Positions 51,805 to 60,330 are shown, counted from the first letter of the stretch. The stretch is DNA of 64,000 nucleotides from Mycolicibacterium peregrinum (GCF_001665625.1 NZ_LZSY01000044.1:1-64000), one strand, 5' to 3'. Numbers and translations are program-made. The notes: a model not told the origin generated them from the sequence alone.

Positions 51805-53089
51805 ACGCTGCGCGGCTGGGCCAGGCCACCGGCATGCGCTTGATGCCGTGGATGAACGGCGACAGGAGTCGGTCGGGTTCCTCGGTCACGACGATGTCGG
51901 GCAACTGGCGGTGCAGCTCTTCGAACGCCACGGTGATCTCACGGCGCGCCAGATTTGCTCCGAGACAGAAATGCGCCCCACCGCCACCGAATCCGAGATG
52001 AGGGTTGGGGCGGCGGGTGACGTCGAACATCCACGGATCGGCAAACTTCGACTCGTCGCGATTCGCCGATCCGTACCAAAGCGTCACCTTTGCGCCGGCG
52101 GGCAGCGGTGTCCCGCCGAGCACGGTGTCCCGGGTGACTGTCCGGCGCATGTAGCTCACCGGCGACGCCCAGCGCACGATCTCCTCCACCGCTGTGGGGG
52201 CCAGCTCGTCGTACCGCGACCACCACTTCTGCCGCTGCTCCGGGTAGCGGGTGAGCGCGAGCACGCCATGGCTGATGGCATTGCGGGTGGTTTCGTTGCC
52301 CGCGACCACCAGCAGGATGAAGAACGAGGCCACCTCGGCCGATGTCAGCCGTTCCCCGTCGACCTCGGCCTGGACCAGGCTGGTCGTCAGATCCTCGGTG
52401 GGCGCCGCGCGTCGTTCGTCGGCCAGCGCGGTCGCATAGGCGCCGATGTCCGTCGCGACCGTGACGAACTCGTCGAAATCGGTGGTCAGGTCCGGGTCGC
52501 CGAATCCCAGGATCACGTTGGTCCAGTGGAAGATCCGTTGGTGGTCGTGTTCGGGGATACCCATCATGTCGCAGATGATCTGCAGCGGTAGGGGGCCGGC
52601 GAGCTCGGTGACCAGCTCGGCGGTCCCGTCGGGATTCCTGGCCACCATGTCACTGACCAGACGCCGGGCCCGGTCACGCACAGAATCCTCGATCAGCGCC
52701 ACCACCCGCGGCGTGAACGCGCTGCGCACGATGTTGCGCAGCCGGGTGTGACGGGGATCGTCCAACGCGATCATCGAGCCGAAATACTCTGCCAGTTCCG
52801 GGGTTTGATCGCCGATGGTGATTCCGGAGGCGGAGCTGAAGATGTCGGGATGGCGACTGGCGTGGAAGACGTCGTCGTACCTGGTCACCGCCCAGTGCCC
52901 GGCGCTCTCCGGGGAACCGTCGAGGACGCAGGCCCGGTGGAAGGAGATCGGGTCCTCCCGGCGCAGCACACCGAATGCGCCGTCCCGGACATCGTCATCC
53001 TCCCGCCAGAACTGCCACGATCCGAGGTCGATCTCCGAGCGCGGCACGTCGCCGGGACGCGCCCCATTGATCCGCGGTGCGATACCCAC
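51797..53089 (-). CDS. cyp124: Cytochrome P450 of the CYP124 type
   Basis: A 430-residue P450. Conserved elements: I-helix AGNETT (263-268), ExxR (E303-R306) and heme motif FGGGGAHFCLG with Cys375 as the ligand. Much of the chain (RHPDIFSS, QTPELAEYFGSM, PLPLQIICDMMGI, FHWTNVILGFGDPDL) matches CYP124 of M. tuberculosis (Rv2266), which hydroxylates the terminal carbon of methyl-branched lipids and cholestenone. No KstR-like site was seen here. It stands alone, with the cupredoxin convergent. A plausible partner would be a ferredoxin and a reductase such as that at 12213. Confidence 0.9.
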   Translation of the reverse strand: MGIAPRINGARPGDVPRSEIDLGSWQFWREDDDVRDGAFGVLRREDPISFHRACVLDGSPESAGHWAVTRYDDVFHASRHPDIFSSASGITIGDQTPELAEYFGSMIALDDPRHTRLRNIVRSAFTPRVVALIEDSVRDRARRLVSDMVARNPDGTAELVTELAGPLPLQIICDMMGIPEHDHQRIFHWTNVILGFGDPDLTTDFDEFVTVATDIGAYATALADERRAAPTEDLTTSLVQAEVDGERLTSAEVASFFILLVVAGNETTRNAISHGVLALTRYPEQRQKWWSRYDELAPTAVEEIVRWASPVSYMRRTVTRDTVLGGTPLPAGAKVTLWYGSANRDESKFADPWMFDVTRRPNPHLGFGGGGAHFCLGANLARREITVAFEELHRQLPDIVVTEEPDRLLSPFIHGIKRMPVAWPSRAAST

Positions 53090-53150
53090 CCCGCCAGGGT
53101 AGGGCCGCGCGGACCCGGAAAACGGGTAACGCTCGGATCAGCCGTGGCGA

Positions 53151-53165
53151 TACCCCTCTGGGGTG
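53151..53165. promoter_or_regulatory. TACCC-N5-GGGTG palindrome (CsoR/RicR-like)
   Basis: TACCCCTCTGGGGTG contains ACCCC-TCT-GGGGT, a perfect 5-bp inverted repeat, and differs from a TACCC-N5-GGGTA pattern only in the last base. Such sites resemble operators of copper-sensing CsoR-family repressors. It lies in the divergent gap between cyp124 and the secreted protein at 53268. Confidence 0.35.
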
Positions 53166-53207
53166 CACGTTTCGCCGCTCGCAGCCAGGTGAGTTGCAAG
53201 GCGTTGC

Positions 53208-53238
53208 GGCGCCGGGCCATTGGGGGATGGCCGGCGCC
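53208..53238 (+). other. Strong hairpin in the leader of the secreted protein
   Basis: GGCGCCGGGCCAT (53208-53220) pairs with ATGGCCGGCGCC (53227-53238) over a six-base loop with one bulged G. It ends 29 bases before ATG 53268 and just before the GGAGG site. It could stabilise the mRNA or modulate access to the start; no ligand-binding class was recognised. Confidence 0.35.
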
Positions 53239-53267
53239 GGGGTCACGAGACTGTAGGAGGTTCAGGT

Positions 53268-53741
53268 ATGAAACTGGCCAAGTTCGTGGCGGGAGCGCTG
53301 ACAGCCGGCGCGTTCGCAATGGGCATCACCGGACTGGGGGTCCCGGTGGCGTCGGCGTCGCCCGCTGTGCCCGCTCCGCTCAAGCCGGGGCACGGTAACG
53401 ACGACTGTTTCCCGTTCTGCAACGGTGGGCCGCCCGGGCATGATCGCGACTTCGACAGTCGCGGGCGTGGGCCCGATCGCGGCCCTGACTTCGACCGCCG
53501 CGACCATTGGGACGACAAGGGTCCGTGGTGGGCGAACAACCGGCACGACTGGTGGGACGACCGCCGGGGCGCGCCGCCGTGGGGGTGGGGCCCACCGCCG
53601 CCGTTCCAATGGCGGGGCGGCCCGCTTCCACCGACCATCAACTACTGGGGATACAACTTGAACCCAGTGTGGGACAACGGGTTCCGGCAGTGGGGTGTAT
53701 GGCTGTTCGGCGTCTGGGTCCCAATCCTCGGCGTCGGCTGA
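53268..53741 (+). CDS. Small secreted Trp/Asp/Pro-rich protein
   Basis: A 157-residue exported protein. The signal peptide (about 1-30) ends VASAS-PAVP. The mature part is unusual: DDCFPFCNGGPPG, then a long low-complexity run of Asp, Arg, His and Gly (residues 50-75), then WWANNRHDWWDDRRG and PPWGWGPPPPFQW. The end NYWGYNLNPVWDNGFRQWGVW is a motif I recall from small mycobacterial secreted proteins. The acidic/His stretch could bind metal, which is speculation. ATG 53268 follows GGAGG by seven bases. Function unknown. Confidence 0.75.
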   Translation: MKLAKFVAGALTAGAFAMGITGLGVPVASASPAVPAPLKPGHGNDDCFPFCNGGPPGHDRDFDSRGRGPDRGPDFDRRDHWDDKGPWWANNRHDWWDDRRGAPPWGWGPPPPFQWRGGPLPPTINYWGYNLNPVWDNGFRQWGVWLFGVWVPILGVG

Positions 53742-53758
53742 TGCCCTGTCGGTAGCGG

Positions 53759-54199
53759 TCAGCCGCTTTCGCGGGTGGGTCCCTCGTCACCGTCCTGATC
53801 GAAGTCATCCTGATCGTGACGGACGACGCGGACCCGCCCGTGGGGCAGGCACGCGGCGTAGCCGTGGTACTTCCCGTACAGCTCCCACGATGTCCGGTTC
53901 TCCTCGGGCCGGACATCGATGCGGTGGCCGTCGGAAAAGCTCAGGTGGAGGCTGCCGTTGTCGTCCCAGTCCGCATGTGTGCAGCGCTGCCCCGCGAAAT
54001 CGAAGAGTGGCCGAACCTCGTTACGCAGGGACCGCGGGTCCAGCGACACCACTTCCGAGGCGTCGGCACCGATGGCCGGCAGCGTCAGTTCCAGCGGGAC
54101 CGAGATGACCAGTTCGTTGTAGTCATCGAGGTTGAGCACCAGGCCATCGCGAAATGCGATCCGCTGGACCAAGCACCCTTGAATCCATTGTTCGCTCAT
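53759..54199 (-). CDS. DUF6188-like hypothetical protein
   Basis: A 146-residue soluble protein with a pattern I recall from DUF6188: EQWIQGCLVQRIAFRDGLVLNLDDYNELVISVP, then VRPLFDFAGQRCTHADWDDNGSLHLSFSDG and a C-terminal WELYGKYHGYAACLPHGRVRV. A beta-sandwich fold is likely. No activity is known. ATG 54199 (MSEQW) was preferred over the longer frame. It is convergent with the secreted-protein gene, 17 bases away. Confidence 0.65.
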   Translation of the reverse strand: MSEQWIQGCLVQRIAFRDGLVLNLDDYNELVISVPLELTLPAIGADASEVVSLDPRSLRNEVRPLFDFAGQRCTHADWDDNGSLHLSFSDGHRIDVRPEENRTSWELYGKYHGYAACLPHGRVRVVRHDQDDFDQDGDEGPTRESG

Positions 54200-54285
54200 T
54201 GTCTTACTCTGTACCGCCGGACGACCGGGCACAAGAGGCGCTCGCTCGGTGTTGCGTCAATCATGGATGACATGGGAAACGTCCG

Positions 54286-55167
54286 ATGAAGGTCCGGTTC
54301 GGTGTGGGAGTGGGCGCCGACACGGCCCCGGACGAATTGGGCGGCATCGTCGATCACCTGGAGAACTCCGGGGTCGACTCACTGTGGTTCTCCGAACTGG
54401 TCTACACCCCGGCGGTGGATCCGTTCATCGGCATGGCCTACTCGCTGGCGCGTACCCGGCGGTTGAAGGTCGGCACCTCGGTGGCCATCCTGCCGGGCCG
54501 TCATCCGGTGCTGGTGGCCAAACAACTGGCCTCGCTGGCGGCACTCGCGCCCAAGCGGGTCCTGCCCGTATTCGGGCTTCATTCGGCACTGCCCGCCGAG
54601 CGGGACATCTTCGTGGTTCCCGACCGCCGCCGGGCCGCGGTGTTCGACGAATCGCTCGAGCTCTTGAGATCCGTTTTGAGCGGCCACGACGTGTCGTTCG
54701 AGGGGGAGTACTTCACCGTCCGCTCCGCACAGGTGCAGCCGCTTCCCACCAAACCGATCGACATCTGGCTGGGCGGATCGGCGCCGGCCGCGCTGACCCG
54801 CATCGGCAGACTCGGCGACGGGTGGCTGGGCAGCTTCCTCACCCCGGACGAGGCGGCGGTGGCGCGCCGGGGCATCGAGGCCGCGGCGGAGGCCGCGGGC
54901 CGGACCATCGAACCCGACCACTACGGCATCAGCCTCGCGGTGGGGGACGGCGAACTGCCGGCCGAATTGCTCGCCGCGGTGCGTCGTCGCAGGCCCGACG
55001 TCGACCCGGCCGAACTGGTGGCGGCGGACTGGCCCGACCTGCACCGCCAGATCGACGGCTATCTGGCCGCCGGCCTGACCAAGTTCGTGATCAGGGCGGC
55101 AGGCCCCACCGGTCGCGCCGCGTTCCTGGACCGGTTCACCACCGAGCTGTTGCCGCGGCAGGACTGA
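54286..55167 (+). CDS. LLM-class F420-dependent oxidoreductase
   Basis: A 293-residue luciferase-like monooxygenase fold protein. It begins VRFGVGVGADTAPDELGGIVDHLE and shows SLWFSELVYTPAVDPF, LKVGTSVAILPGRHPVLVAKQ and KPIDIWLGGSAPAALTRIGR, typical of mycobacterial LLM enzymes that use F420. Substrate unknown. ATG 54286 has no strong Shine-Dalgarno. It is followed after 95 bases by a thioredoxin-fold gene with a probable separate promoter. Confidence 0.82.
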   Translation: MKVRFGVGVGADTAPDELGGIVDHLENSGVDSLWFSELVYTPAVDPFIGMAYSLARTRRLKVGTSVAILPGRHPVLVAKQLASLAALAPKRVLPVFGLHSALPAERDIFVVPDRRRAAVFDESLELLRSVLSGHDVSFEGEYFTVRSAQVQPLPTKPIDIWLGGSAPAALTRIGRLGDGWLGSFLTPDEAAVARRGIEAAAEAAGRTIEPDHYGISLAVGDGELPAELLAAVRRRRPDVDPAELVAADWPDLHRQIDGYLAAGLTKFVIRAAGPTGRAAFLDRFTTELLPRQD

Positions 55168-55192
55168 GGCCGGTCTGCTTTTGAACCGGAGA

Positions 55193-55218
55193 GTGTCAAC
55201 AGTCGTGTCAGGGGGTAT
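55193..55218 (+). promoter_or_regulatory. SigF-like promoter before the MPT53-like gene
   Basis: GTGT (55193-55196), a 16-base spacer and GGGTAT (55213-55218) match the SigF pattern GTTT-N15-17-GGGTAT with one difference. The expected start lies about 40 bases before ATG 55263, which has AAGGAG close upstream. Confidence 0.5.
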
Positions 55219-55262
55219 GTGCAGGCCGAGCGTGCGCTGCGCCCTGAGCGAAGGAGACTGTC

Positions 55263-55787
55263 ATGAGGATGCGACTTCGATTTCCGCAGTTGCGCCCATC
55301 GGTCATATCCGTGCTGGCCGGCCTGCTGTCCACGATCGCGATGGTGTCGGCGCTGGTGCTCGCGCCGACCGCAGCCGCCGACGACCGGCTGCAGTTCACC
55401 GGCACCACCTTGTCGGGTGCCCCGTTCAACGGGTCGAGCCTGGCCGGGCGGCCGGCAGTGCTGTGGTTCTGGACGCCGTGGTGCCCGTTCTGCAATGCCG
55501 AGGCACCGTCGGTGAGCCAGGTCGCGGCGGCCAATCCACAGGTCAGCTTCGTCGGTGTGGCGGCACATTCCGATGTCGGGGCCATGCAGGGGTTCGTCGA
55601 CAAGTACCACCTCAACTTCCCCAACCTCAATGACGCCGACGGGTCGATCTGGGCCCGCTACAACGTCCCGTGGCAGCCGGCCTACGTCTTCTACCGCGCC
55701 GACGGGTCGTCCACGTTCGTCAACAACCCCACGTCGGCGATGCCGCAGCAGGAACTGGCCGATCGGGTCGCGGCCCTGAAGAGCTAG
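55263..55787 (+). CDS. mpt53: Secreted thioredoxin-fold DsbE/MPT53-like protein
   Basis: A 174-residue secreted redox protein. The signal peptide covers residues 1-39 (ending APTAAA-D). The active site WCPFC (Cys74, Cys77) and the cis-Pro segment VPWQPAYVF are those of thioredoxin-fold disulfide oxidoreductases. It resembles MPT53 (Rv2878c), which oxidises secreted proteins. The next gene, nine bases on, is a CcdA-like electron conduit, so the two form an envelope redox pair. A SigF-like promoter precedes it. Confidence 0.9.
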   Translation: MRMRLRFPQLRPSVISVLAGLLSTIAMVSALVLAPTAAADDRLQFTGTTLSGAPFNGSSLAGRPAVLWFWTPWCPFCNAEAPSVSQVAAANPQVSFVGVAAHSDVGAMQGFVDKYHLNFPNLNDADGSIWARYNVPWQPAYVFYRADGSSTFVNNPTSAMPQQELADRVAALKS

Positions 55788-55796
55788 CCGCCCGGC

Positions 55797-56699
55797 GTGC
55801 CAGACAACCTTGTGGGGTTGGCGTTCGGCGCCGGACTCGTCGCGGCACTCAATCCGTGCGGTTTTGCACTGCTGCCCGGGTACCTGGCGCTGGTGGTGCG
55901 GGGCGCCTCGCCGCGAGGGCCGGTGAACGCGCTGGGACGGGCGTTGGTCGCCACTATCGTGATGACCGCCGGATTCGTTGCCGTGTTCGGCACCTTCGGG
56001 CTGCTGACGGTCGCCGCCGCAAACACGGTGCAGCGCTACCTTCCGTACGTCACCTTGGTCATCGGGATCATCCTGCTCGGGCTGGGGGTCTGGTTGCTGG
56101 CCGGTCGCAGGCTCGGGTTGCTGTTGCCCGATGCGGTGGCGGGCCGCCCCGGCTGGGCGCCCACCGCACGGCTGGGCTCGATGGCCGGTTACGGCGTCGG
56201 CTATGCGCTGGCATCGCTGTCGTGCACGGTGGGCCCCTTCCTGGCGGTCACCGGTGCCACCCTCGAATCACACACCGCACTGCACCGCGTGGCGGTGTTC
56301 GGCGCCTACGCAGGGGGTTTCGCCCTCGATGTCGGCGTGCTGGCCGTGGCCACGGCGCTGGCCGGCACCGTCGTGATCGACCGGTTGCGCAGCGTCGTCC
56401 CGTACATCAGCCGGATCAGCGGAGCCCTGCTGATCGCCGTCGGCGCCTATGTCGCCTACTACGGCTGGTATGAAATCCAATTGTTCGGCGCCGCAGGAAA
56501 TCCCGCTGACCCGGTGATCGCAGCCGCCGGACGCGTCCAAGGCGCCCTGGCGGGATGGGTACATCGGCACGGCGCATGGCCTTGGGTGCTCGCCCTGCTG
56601 ACACTGGTCGTGCTCGGACTCGGGTGGCGTACCCGGCGGGTCAGAGTCGCCGCGAGAACTCGCCACGCACGTCCGGCCACGGCGGACGACGCACCATAG
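55797..56699 (+). CDS. CcdA/DsbD-like membrane thiol transporter (Rv2877c-like)
   Basis: A 300-residue polytopic membrane protein with about eight helices. It has NPCGFALLPGYLALV (first Cys, helix 1) and ASLSCTVGPFLAVTG (second Cys), the pair used by CcdA/DsbD to pass electrons from cytosolic thioredoxin to exported partners. The likely partner is the MPT53-like product immediately upstream. The start is GTG 55797. Its last 59 bases overlap the convergent gene at 56641. Confidence 0.87.
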   Translation: MPDNLVGLAFGAGLVAALNPCGFALLPGYLALVVRGASPRGPVNALGRALVATIVMTAGFVAVFGTFGLLTVAAANTVQRYLPYVTLVIGIILLGLGVWLLAGRRLGLLLPDAVAGRPGWAPTARLGSMAGYGVGYALASLSCTVGPFLAVTGATLESHTALHRVAVFGAYAGGFALDVGVLAVATALAGTVVIDRLRSVVPYISRISGALLIAVGAYVAYYGWYEIQLFGAAGNPADPVIAAAGRVQGALAGWVHRHGAWPWVLALLTLVVLGLGWRTRRVRVAARTRHARPATADDAP

Positions 56700-56973
56700 C
56701 GGCCGTGGCCAAAGTTGCTGCCACCAACCCGATCAGTTCACCCAGCAAGGCGATTCGCGTGTTGTCGACGGCGGGCACCCAGGTGGGTGTCCCGTCCTTG
56801 ACGACGAAAATCCCCAGCGGCCTTGAGCTGGTTCGCCCGCTGTCGGACCGGTGCCGGACCTTGCTCACCGGTATCACCGTCGCTCCATCGGGCGTCAGGT
56901 ACGGGTCACCGAACACCCGCGAGGTGGTCGCGGTATCGGTGGAGATGCTGTCGAGGGCATCGGGCAGGCGCAT
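56641..56973 (-). CDS. GerW/YtfJ-like small membrane protein (Rv2876-like)
   Basis: A 110-residue protein. Residues 17-70 show DTATTSRVFGDPYLTPDGATVIPVSKVRHR, like the GerW (YtfJ) sporulation-protein domain, and a hydrophobic segment near 75-95. M. tuberculosis Rv2876 next to Rv2877c and Rv2878c is of similar length. Function in non-sporulating mycobacteria is unknown. ATG 56973 is the start. It is convergent with the CcdA-like gene and overlaps it by 59 bases, an unusually long overlap. Confidence 0.7.
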   Translation of the reverse strand: MRLPDALDSISTDTATTSRVFGDPYLTPDGATVIPVSKVRHRSDSGRTSSRPLGIFVVKDGTPTWVPAVDNTRIALLGELIGLVAATLATAAMVRRPPWPDVRGEFSRRL

Positions 56974-56991
56974 GCCGGGGGATCCTTCCTG

Positions 56992-57204
56992 TCAGCGGTC
57001 GAAGTCGGACTCGTCGTCCAGTGGTACGGCGATCGCCTGATCGATCAGGTCGGCCTCGGTGGCATCGGCATCCGTCGAGATCCGCACCCGGGGCAGTTCC
57101 GACAGCGCGTCGTCCTCGTCGTCGACCCCGATCGGTATCAGTTGTTCCACGACGTCGGCCTCCGGGACGTCGTCGGCGAACTCACCACGCTCAGCGTGTG
57201 TCAT
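56992..57204 (-). CDS. Small acidic hypothetical protein
   Basis: A 70-residue, very acidic protein with MTHAERGEFADDVPEADVVE at the N-terminus and LIDQAIAVPLDDESDFDR at the end. Similar short acidic proteins with the DVVEQ motif occur in actinobacteria without known function. It ends 18 bases before the GerW-like gene on the same strand and may be cotranscribed. No catalytic or binding motif is visible. Confidence 0.55.
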   Translation of the reverse strand: MTHAERGEFADDVPEADVVEQLIPIGVDDEDDALSELPRVRISTDADATEADLIDQAIAVPLDDESDFDR

Positions 57205-57253
57205 GGCCTGACATTACCGCCGCGGGTATCCCGGCACAGCCCGGACGGAAGAA

Positions 57254-57676
57254 TCATTGACCGGCAACGGAAGTGAGCGCGGCGCGAATGTCTTCGGGGA
57301 CCGGCCGCTTGGCCCAGTCGTCGGTCGAGACCACCACATAGACGTTCCGTCCGCACACCCGGGCGTGCTCGTCGCCCGTGGCGTCGGTGCCCAGCACGGT
57401 GAAGCCGATGGTGAAACTGGTGGTGCCGATGCGCTCGCACCCGACGGCGATCCGCACCGGCTCCCGCCACCGAACCGGAGCCCGGAAATCGATCTCGGTG
57501 TGCACCACCTGCATGTCGATGCCGTTGGCGATCAGCTCGGTGAAGTTCACGCCGAGGTGGTCGAACAGCCCGGTGCATGCCTCGTCGAACCAGGTGAGGT
57601 AGTGGCCGTTGAACACCACACCCTGCTGGTCGATCTCGGCGTAACGAGGAACGATTCCGAAGCTGTACTGGGTCAC
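57254..57676 (-). CDS. YbgC/4HBT-type acyl-CoA thioesterase
   Basis: A 140-residue hotdog thioesterase. It has YAEIDQQGVVFNGHYLTWFDEACTGLFDHLG, in which the Asp of the DxxGxVxxxxY motif is the expected catalytic residue, and ERIGTTSFTIGFTVL. YbgC-type enzymes hydrolyse short or aromatic acyl-CoAs. GTG 57676 lies six bases after a TACGGT -10 element. It is divergent from the dehydratase gene at 57715. Substrate unknown. Confidence 0.85.
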   Translation of the reverse strand: MTQYSFGIVPRYAEIDQQGVVFNGHYLTWFDEACTGLFDHLGVNFTELIANGIDMQVVHTEIDFRAPVRWREPVRIAVGCERIGTTSFTIGFTVLGTDATGDEHARVCGRNVYVVVSTDDWAKRPVPEDIRAALTSVAGQ

Positions 57677-57688
57677 GTCAGCACCGTA
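57677..57688 (-). promoter_or_regulatory. Leaderless-type promoter of the thioesterase
   Basis: On the minus strand TACGGT (57688-57683) is followed by exactly six bases before GTG 57676. No Shine-Dalgarno is present in the remaining gap. Confidence 0.5.
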
Positions 57689-57714
57689 ACCGACCGTCGG
57701 GAGACACTTGCCCG

Positions 57715-58668
57715 GTGAACCTGGTGACCCTCGACGACATCGACGCCGCCGCCCGGCGGATAGCCCCCGACATCGTGCGGACCCCGCTGCTGGCGGCCGG
57801 GTGGTCAGATGCTGACCGTCCGTTGTGGCTGAAGCCGGAGAATCTGCAACCGATCGGCGCCTTCAAGATCCGCGGCGCGTTCAACGCGCTGGGCCGGCTC
57901 GCTCCCGAGGTCCGGGCAGCCGGAGTGGTGGCCTACTCCAGCGGCAATCACGCCCAAGCTGTGGCGTATGCGGCTGCGGCGTTCGGTGTCACCGCCCACA
58001 TCGTCATGCCCGAGGAGACCCCGGCCGTGAAGGTGGAGGCCACCCGGGGCCACGGGGCGCAGGTCGTGTTGTGCGGGGCGGGGGAGCGTGAATCGGTCGC
58101 TGCCGAACTGGTCGAGCGCACCGGCGGTGTTCTGGTGCCGCCGTTCGACCATCCCGACGTGATCGCGGGACAGGGCACCATCGGGCTGGAGATCGCGCAG
58201 GATCTGCCCGAGGTCGCGACAGTCCTGATCCCGATCAGTGGCGGTGGTCTGGCCTCCGGGGTGGGCACCGCGATCCGCGCGTTGTGCCCGCGGGCCAAGA
58301 TATTCGGTGTGGAGCCCGAACTCGCCGCGGACGCCGCGGAGAGTCTGGCCGCCGGCCACCTGGTGGAATGGCCTGTAGCGCAGCGTAACCGGACCATCGC
58401 CGACGGCTTGCGTGCGACGCCGTCGGAGCTCACCTTCGCTCACCTGCAACGGGTACTCGACGGTGTGATCACGGTGAGCGAGGACGAGATCCGTTCGGCA
58501 GTACGGGAACTGGCGCGTGAAGCACATCTGGTGGCCGAACCCAGCGGTGCCGTGGCACTGGCCGGATATCGCACGGCGGCCACGCCGCCGGGGCCCACGG
58601 TCGCGATCGTCTCCGGTGGAAACATCGCGCTACCGTTGCTGGCCGAGATCCTCTCGGACAGTCAGTGA
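57715..58668 (+). CDS. PLP-dependent threonine/serine dehydratase-like protein
   Basis: A 317-residue fold-type II PLP enzyme. The Schiff-base lysine is in AFKIRGAFN, the substrate loop is YSSGNHAQAVAYAA, and the Gly-rich phosphate-binding loop is PISGGGLASGVGTAI. It converts threonine or serine to 2-oxo acids and ammonia, or acts as a racemase. The regulatory ACT domain of biosynthetic IlvA is absent, suggesting a catabolic or racemase role. GTG 57715 has GGGAG about ten bases upstream. It overlaps the convergent POT gene by seven bases. Confidence 0.88.
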   Translation: MNLVTLDDIDAAARRIAPDIVRTPLLAAGWSDADRPLWLKPENLQPIGAFKIRGAFNALGRLAPEVRAAGVVAYSSGNHAQAVAYAAAAFGVTAHIVMPEETPAVKVEATRGHGAQVVLCGAGERESVAAELVERTGGVLVPPFDHPDVIAGQGTIGLEIAQDLPEVATVLIPISGGGLASGVGTAIRALCPRAKIFGVEPELAADAAESLAAGHLVEWPVAQRNRTIADGLRATPSELTFAHLQRVLDGVITVSEDEIRSAVRELAREAHLVAEPSGAVALAGYRTAATPPGPTVAIVSGGNIALPLLAEILSDSQ

Positions 58669-60119
58669 ACACCTTCCATCAACCTGCTGATCCGCGGTGA
58701 CACCAGCAGCACCACGACACCCGTGAGGATCGCCACCACCCCGAGCGTGCCGAAGTAGGCGAATTCGCGGGCCGGGTCGTAATGCTGGGCCAGCACCCCC
58801 GACATCGCCGTGCCGAGCCCTACCGAGAAGAAGAACAGCGCCATCATCTGGGCCCGGAACGCCTCTGGGGCAAGCTTTGTCGTGACCGACAGGCCGATCG
58901 GCGACACCAGCAGCTCGGACACCGCGAACACCACCATGATGCCTGCGACCAGTAGCGCGGGCACCACCTTGCCCTGGTGCGGCGCTGTCGGCAGAAACAG
59001 CAGGAATGCGGCGCCCATCCCGATCACCCCGTAGCCGAACTTGCGCGGTGTGGTCGGCGCCCGGTTGCCCAGCCGGGTCCACAGGACCGCGAACAGGGGC
59101 GAGAGCAGGATGATCCAGACGGGCTCGATCGACCCGATCCAGTTCGACGGCGCGGTCCAGCCGAAGAGAGACCAGTTGACCCGCTCGTCTGAGTAGACGG
59201 CCAACACCGTGAACGTCTGCTGGAACAGCGACCAGAACACCGCATTGGCGATGAACAGCGGGATGAAGGCCCGGACCCGGATCCGTTCGGTGTCTGACAC
59301 TTTGGCGCTGGTCAGCATGACCGCGAAATACAGCACCGAGGCCACGGCGATCACCGCGGTGGTGATCTGCGACAGGTTCGCGAGTTTGACCAGGTGTGCC
59401 GAGAACAGCACGCCCACGGCCACAGCCGACGCCGCCACGACGGCGAGCACCTTTCGGATGGACCGCGCCGGCAACGGGTTCGCCACGACACGTCCGTGGC
59501 TTCCGAGATTGCGCCGGAACATCACGTACTGCGCCAGCCCCAGCGCCATACCGACCGCCGCGGCGCCGAAGCCGTAGTGGAAGCCGACGTGTGTCTGTAG
59601 CAATCCCGTGGCCAGCGGTCCGACGAAGGCGCCAAGATTGACGCCGAGGTAGAACAGCGTGAAGCCGCCGTCGGCGCGCGGGTCGTTCAAGGCGTAGAGC
59701 GTGCCCAACAGCGAGGATGCGTTGGCCTTGAGTGCGCCGGACCCGAGCGCGACGAGCACCAGGCCGACACCGACGCCGGCCAGATCCGGAATGACCGCGA
59801 GAGCGATATGGCCGGCCATGACGACCACTCCGCCGTAGAACACGGTGCGCTCCATGCCCAGGACGCGATCGGCGACCCAGCCACCCAGCACGGTGGACAG
59901 ATAGACCAGACCGCCGTAGGCGCCGACGATCCCGGTGGCGGTGGTCTTGGGCAACCCGAGCCCGCCGTCGGCGGCCACGTAGTACAGGTAGTAGCCGAGG
60001 ATGGTGAGCATCCCGTAGAAGGAGAAACGCTCCCACATTTCCACCCCGGACAGGTTGGCCAGTCCCAGCGGATGGCCGAAGAACGTCCGGTGTCGCGGAG
60101 AATTCTGGACTTCCTGCAT
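58662..60119 (-). CDS. POT-family proton-coupled oligopeptide transporter
   Basis: A 485-residue transporter with 12-14 predicted helices. The signature EMWERFSFYG (ExxERFxYY motif of POT/PTR transporters) lies at residues 27-36, and FYLGVNLGAFVGPLATG is the second conserved block (PTR2). It imports di- or tripeptides with protons. The PTR motif FFxxxNxGA is represented by LFYLGVNLGA. ATG 60119 (MQEVQNSPRHRTFFGHPLGL) is family typical. No peptidase lies nearby. Confidence 0.9.
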   Translation of the reverse strand: MQEVQNSPRHRTFFGHPLGLANLSGVEMWERFSFYGMLTILGYYLYYVAADGGLGLPKTTATGIVGAYGGLVYLSTVLGGWVADRVLGMERTVFYGGVVVMAGHIALAVIPDLAGVGVGLVLVALGSGALKANASSLLGTLYALNDPRADGGFTLFYLGVNLGAFVGPLATGLLQTHVGFHYGFGAAAVGMALGLAQYVMFRRNLGSHGRVVANPLPARSIRKVLAVVAASAVAVGVLFSAHLVKLANLSQITTAVIAVASVLYFAVMLTSAKVSDTERIRVRAFIPLFIANAVFWSLFQQTFTVLAVYSDERVNWSLFGWTAPSNWIGSIEPVWIILLSPLFAVLWTRLGNRAPTTPRKFGYGVIGMGAAFLLFLPTAPHQGKVVPALLVAGIMVVFAVSELLVSPIGLSVTTKLAPEAFRAQMMALFFFSVGLGTAMSGVLAQHYDPAREFAYFGTLGVVAILTGVVVLLVSPRISRLMEGVH

Positions 60120-60330
60120 GCGTCACCACCTTGCCATGCCGACGGACCGGTCGACCGAAATTGACGGGCCGGACGGCAAACTATGACTGCGTTGTGTACT
60201 GGCGATTCTGCGGCACAGCACATTTCGTCGCACGTGGTGAAAGGTCGCCGGTGGTGCAGGAGATGGGAATGAAGCTGCCACCGGGTAATGTCACCGTGAA
60301 ACGTTTGGACGACGGCCACACTTTTCGGGG

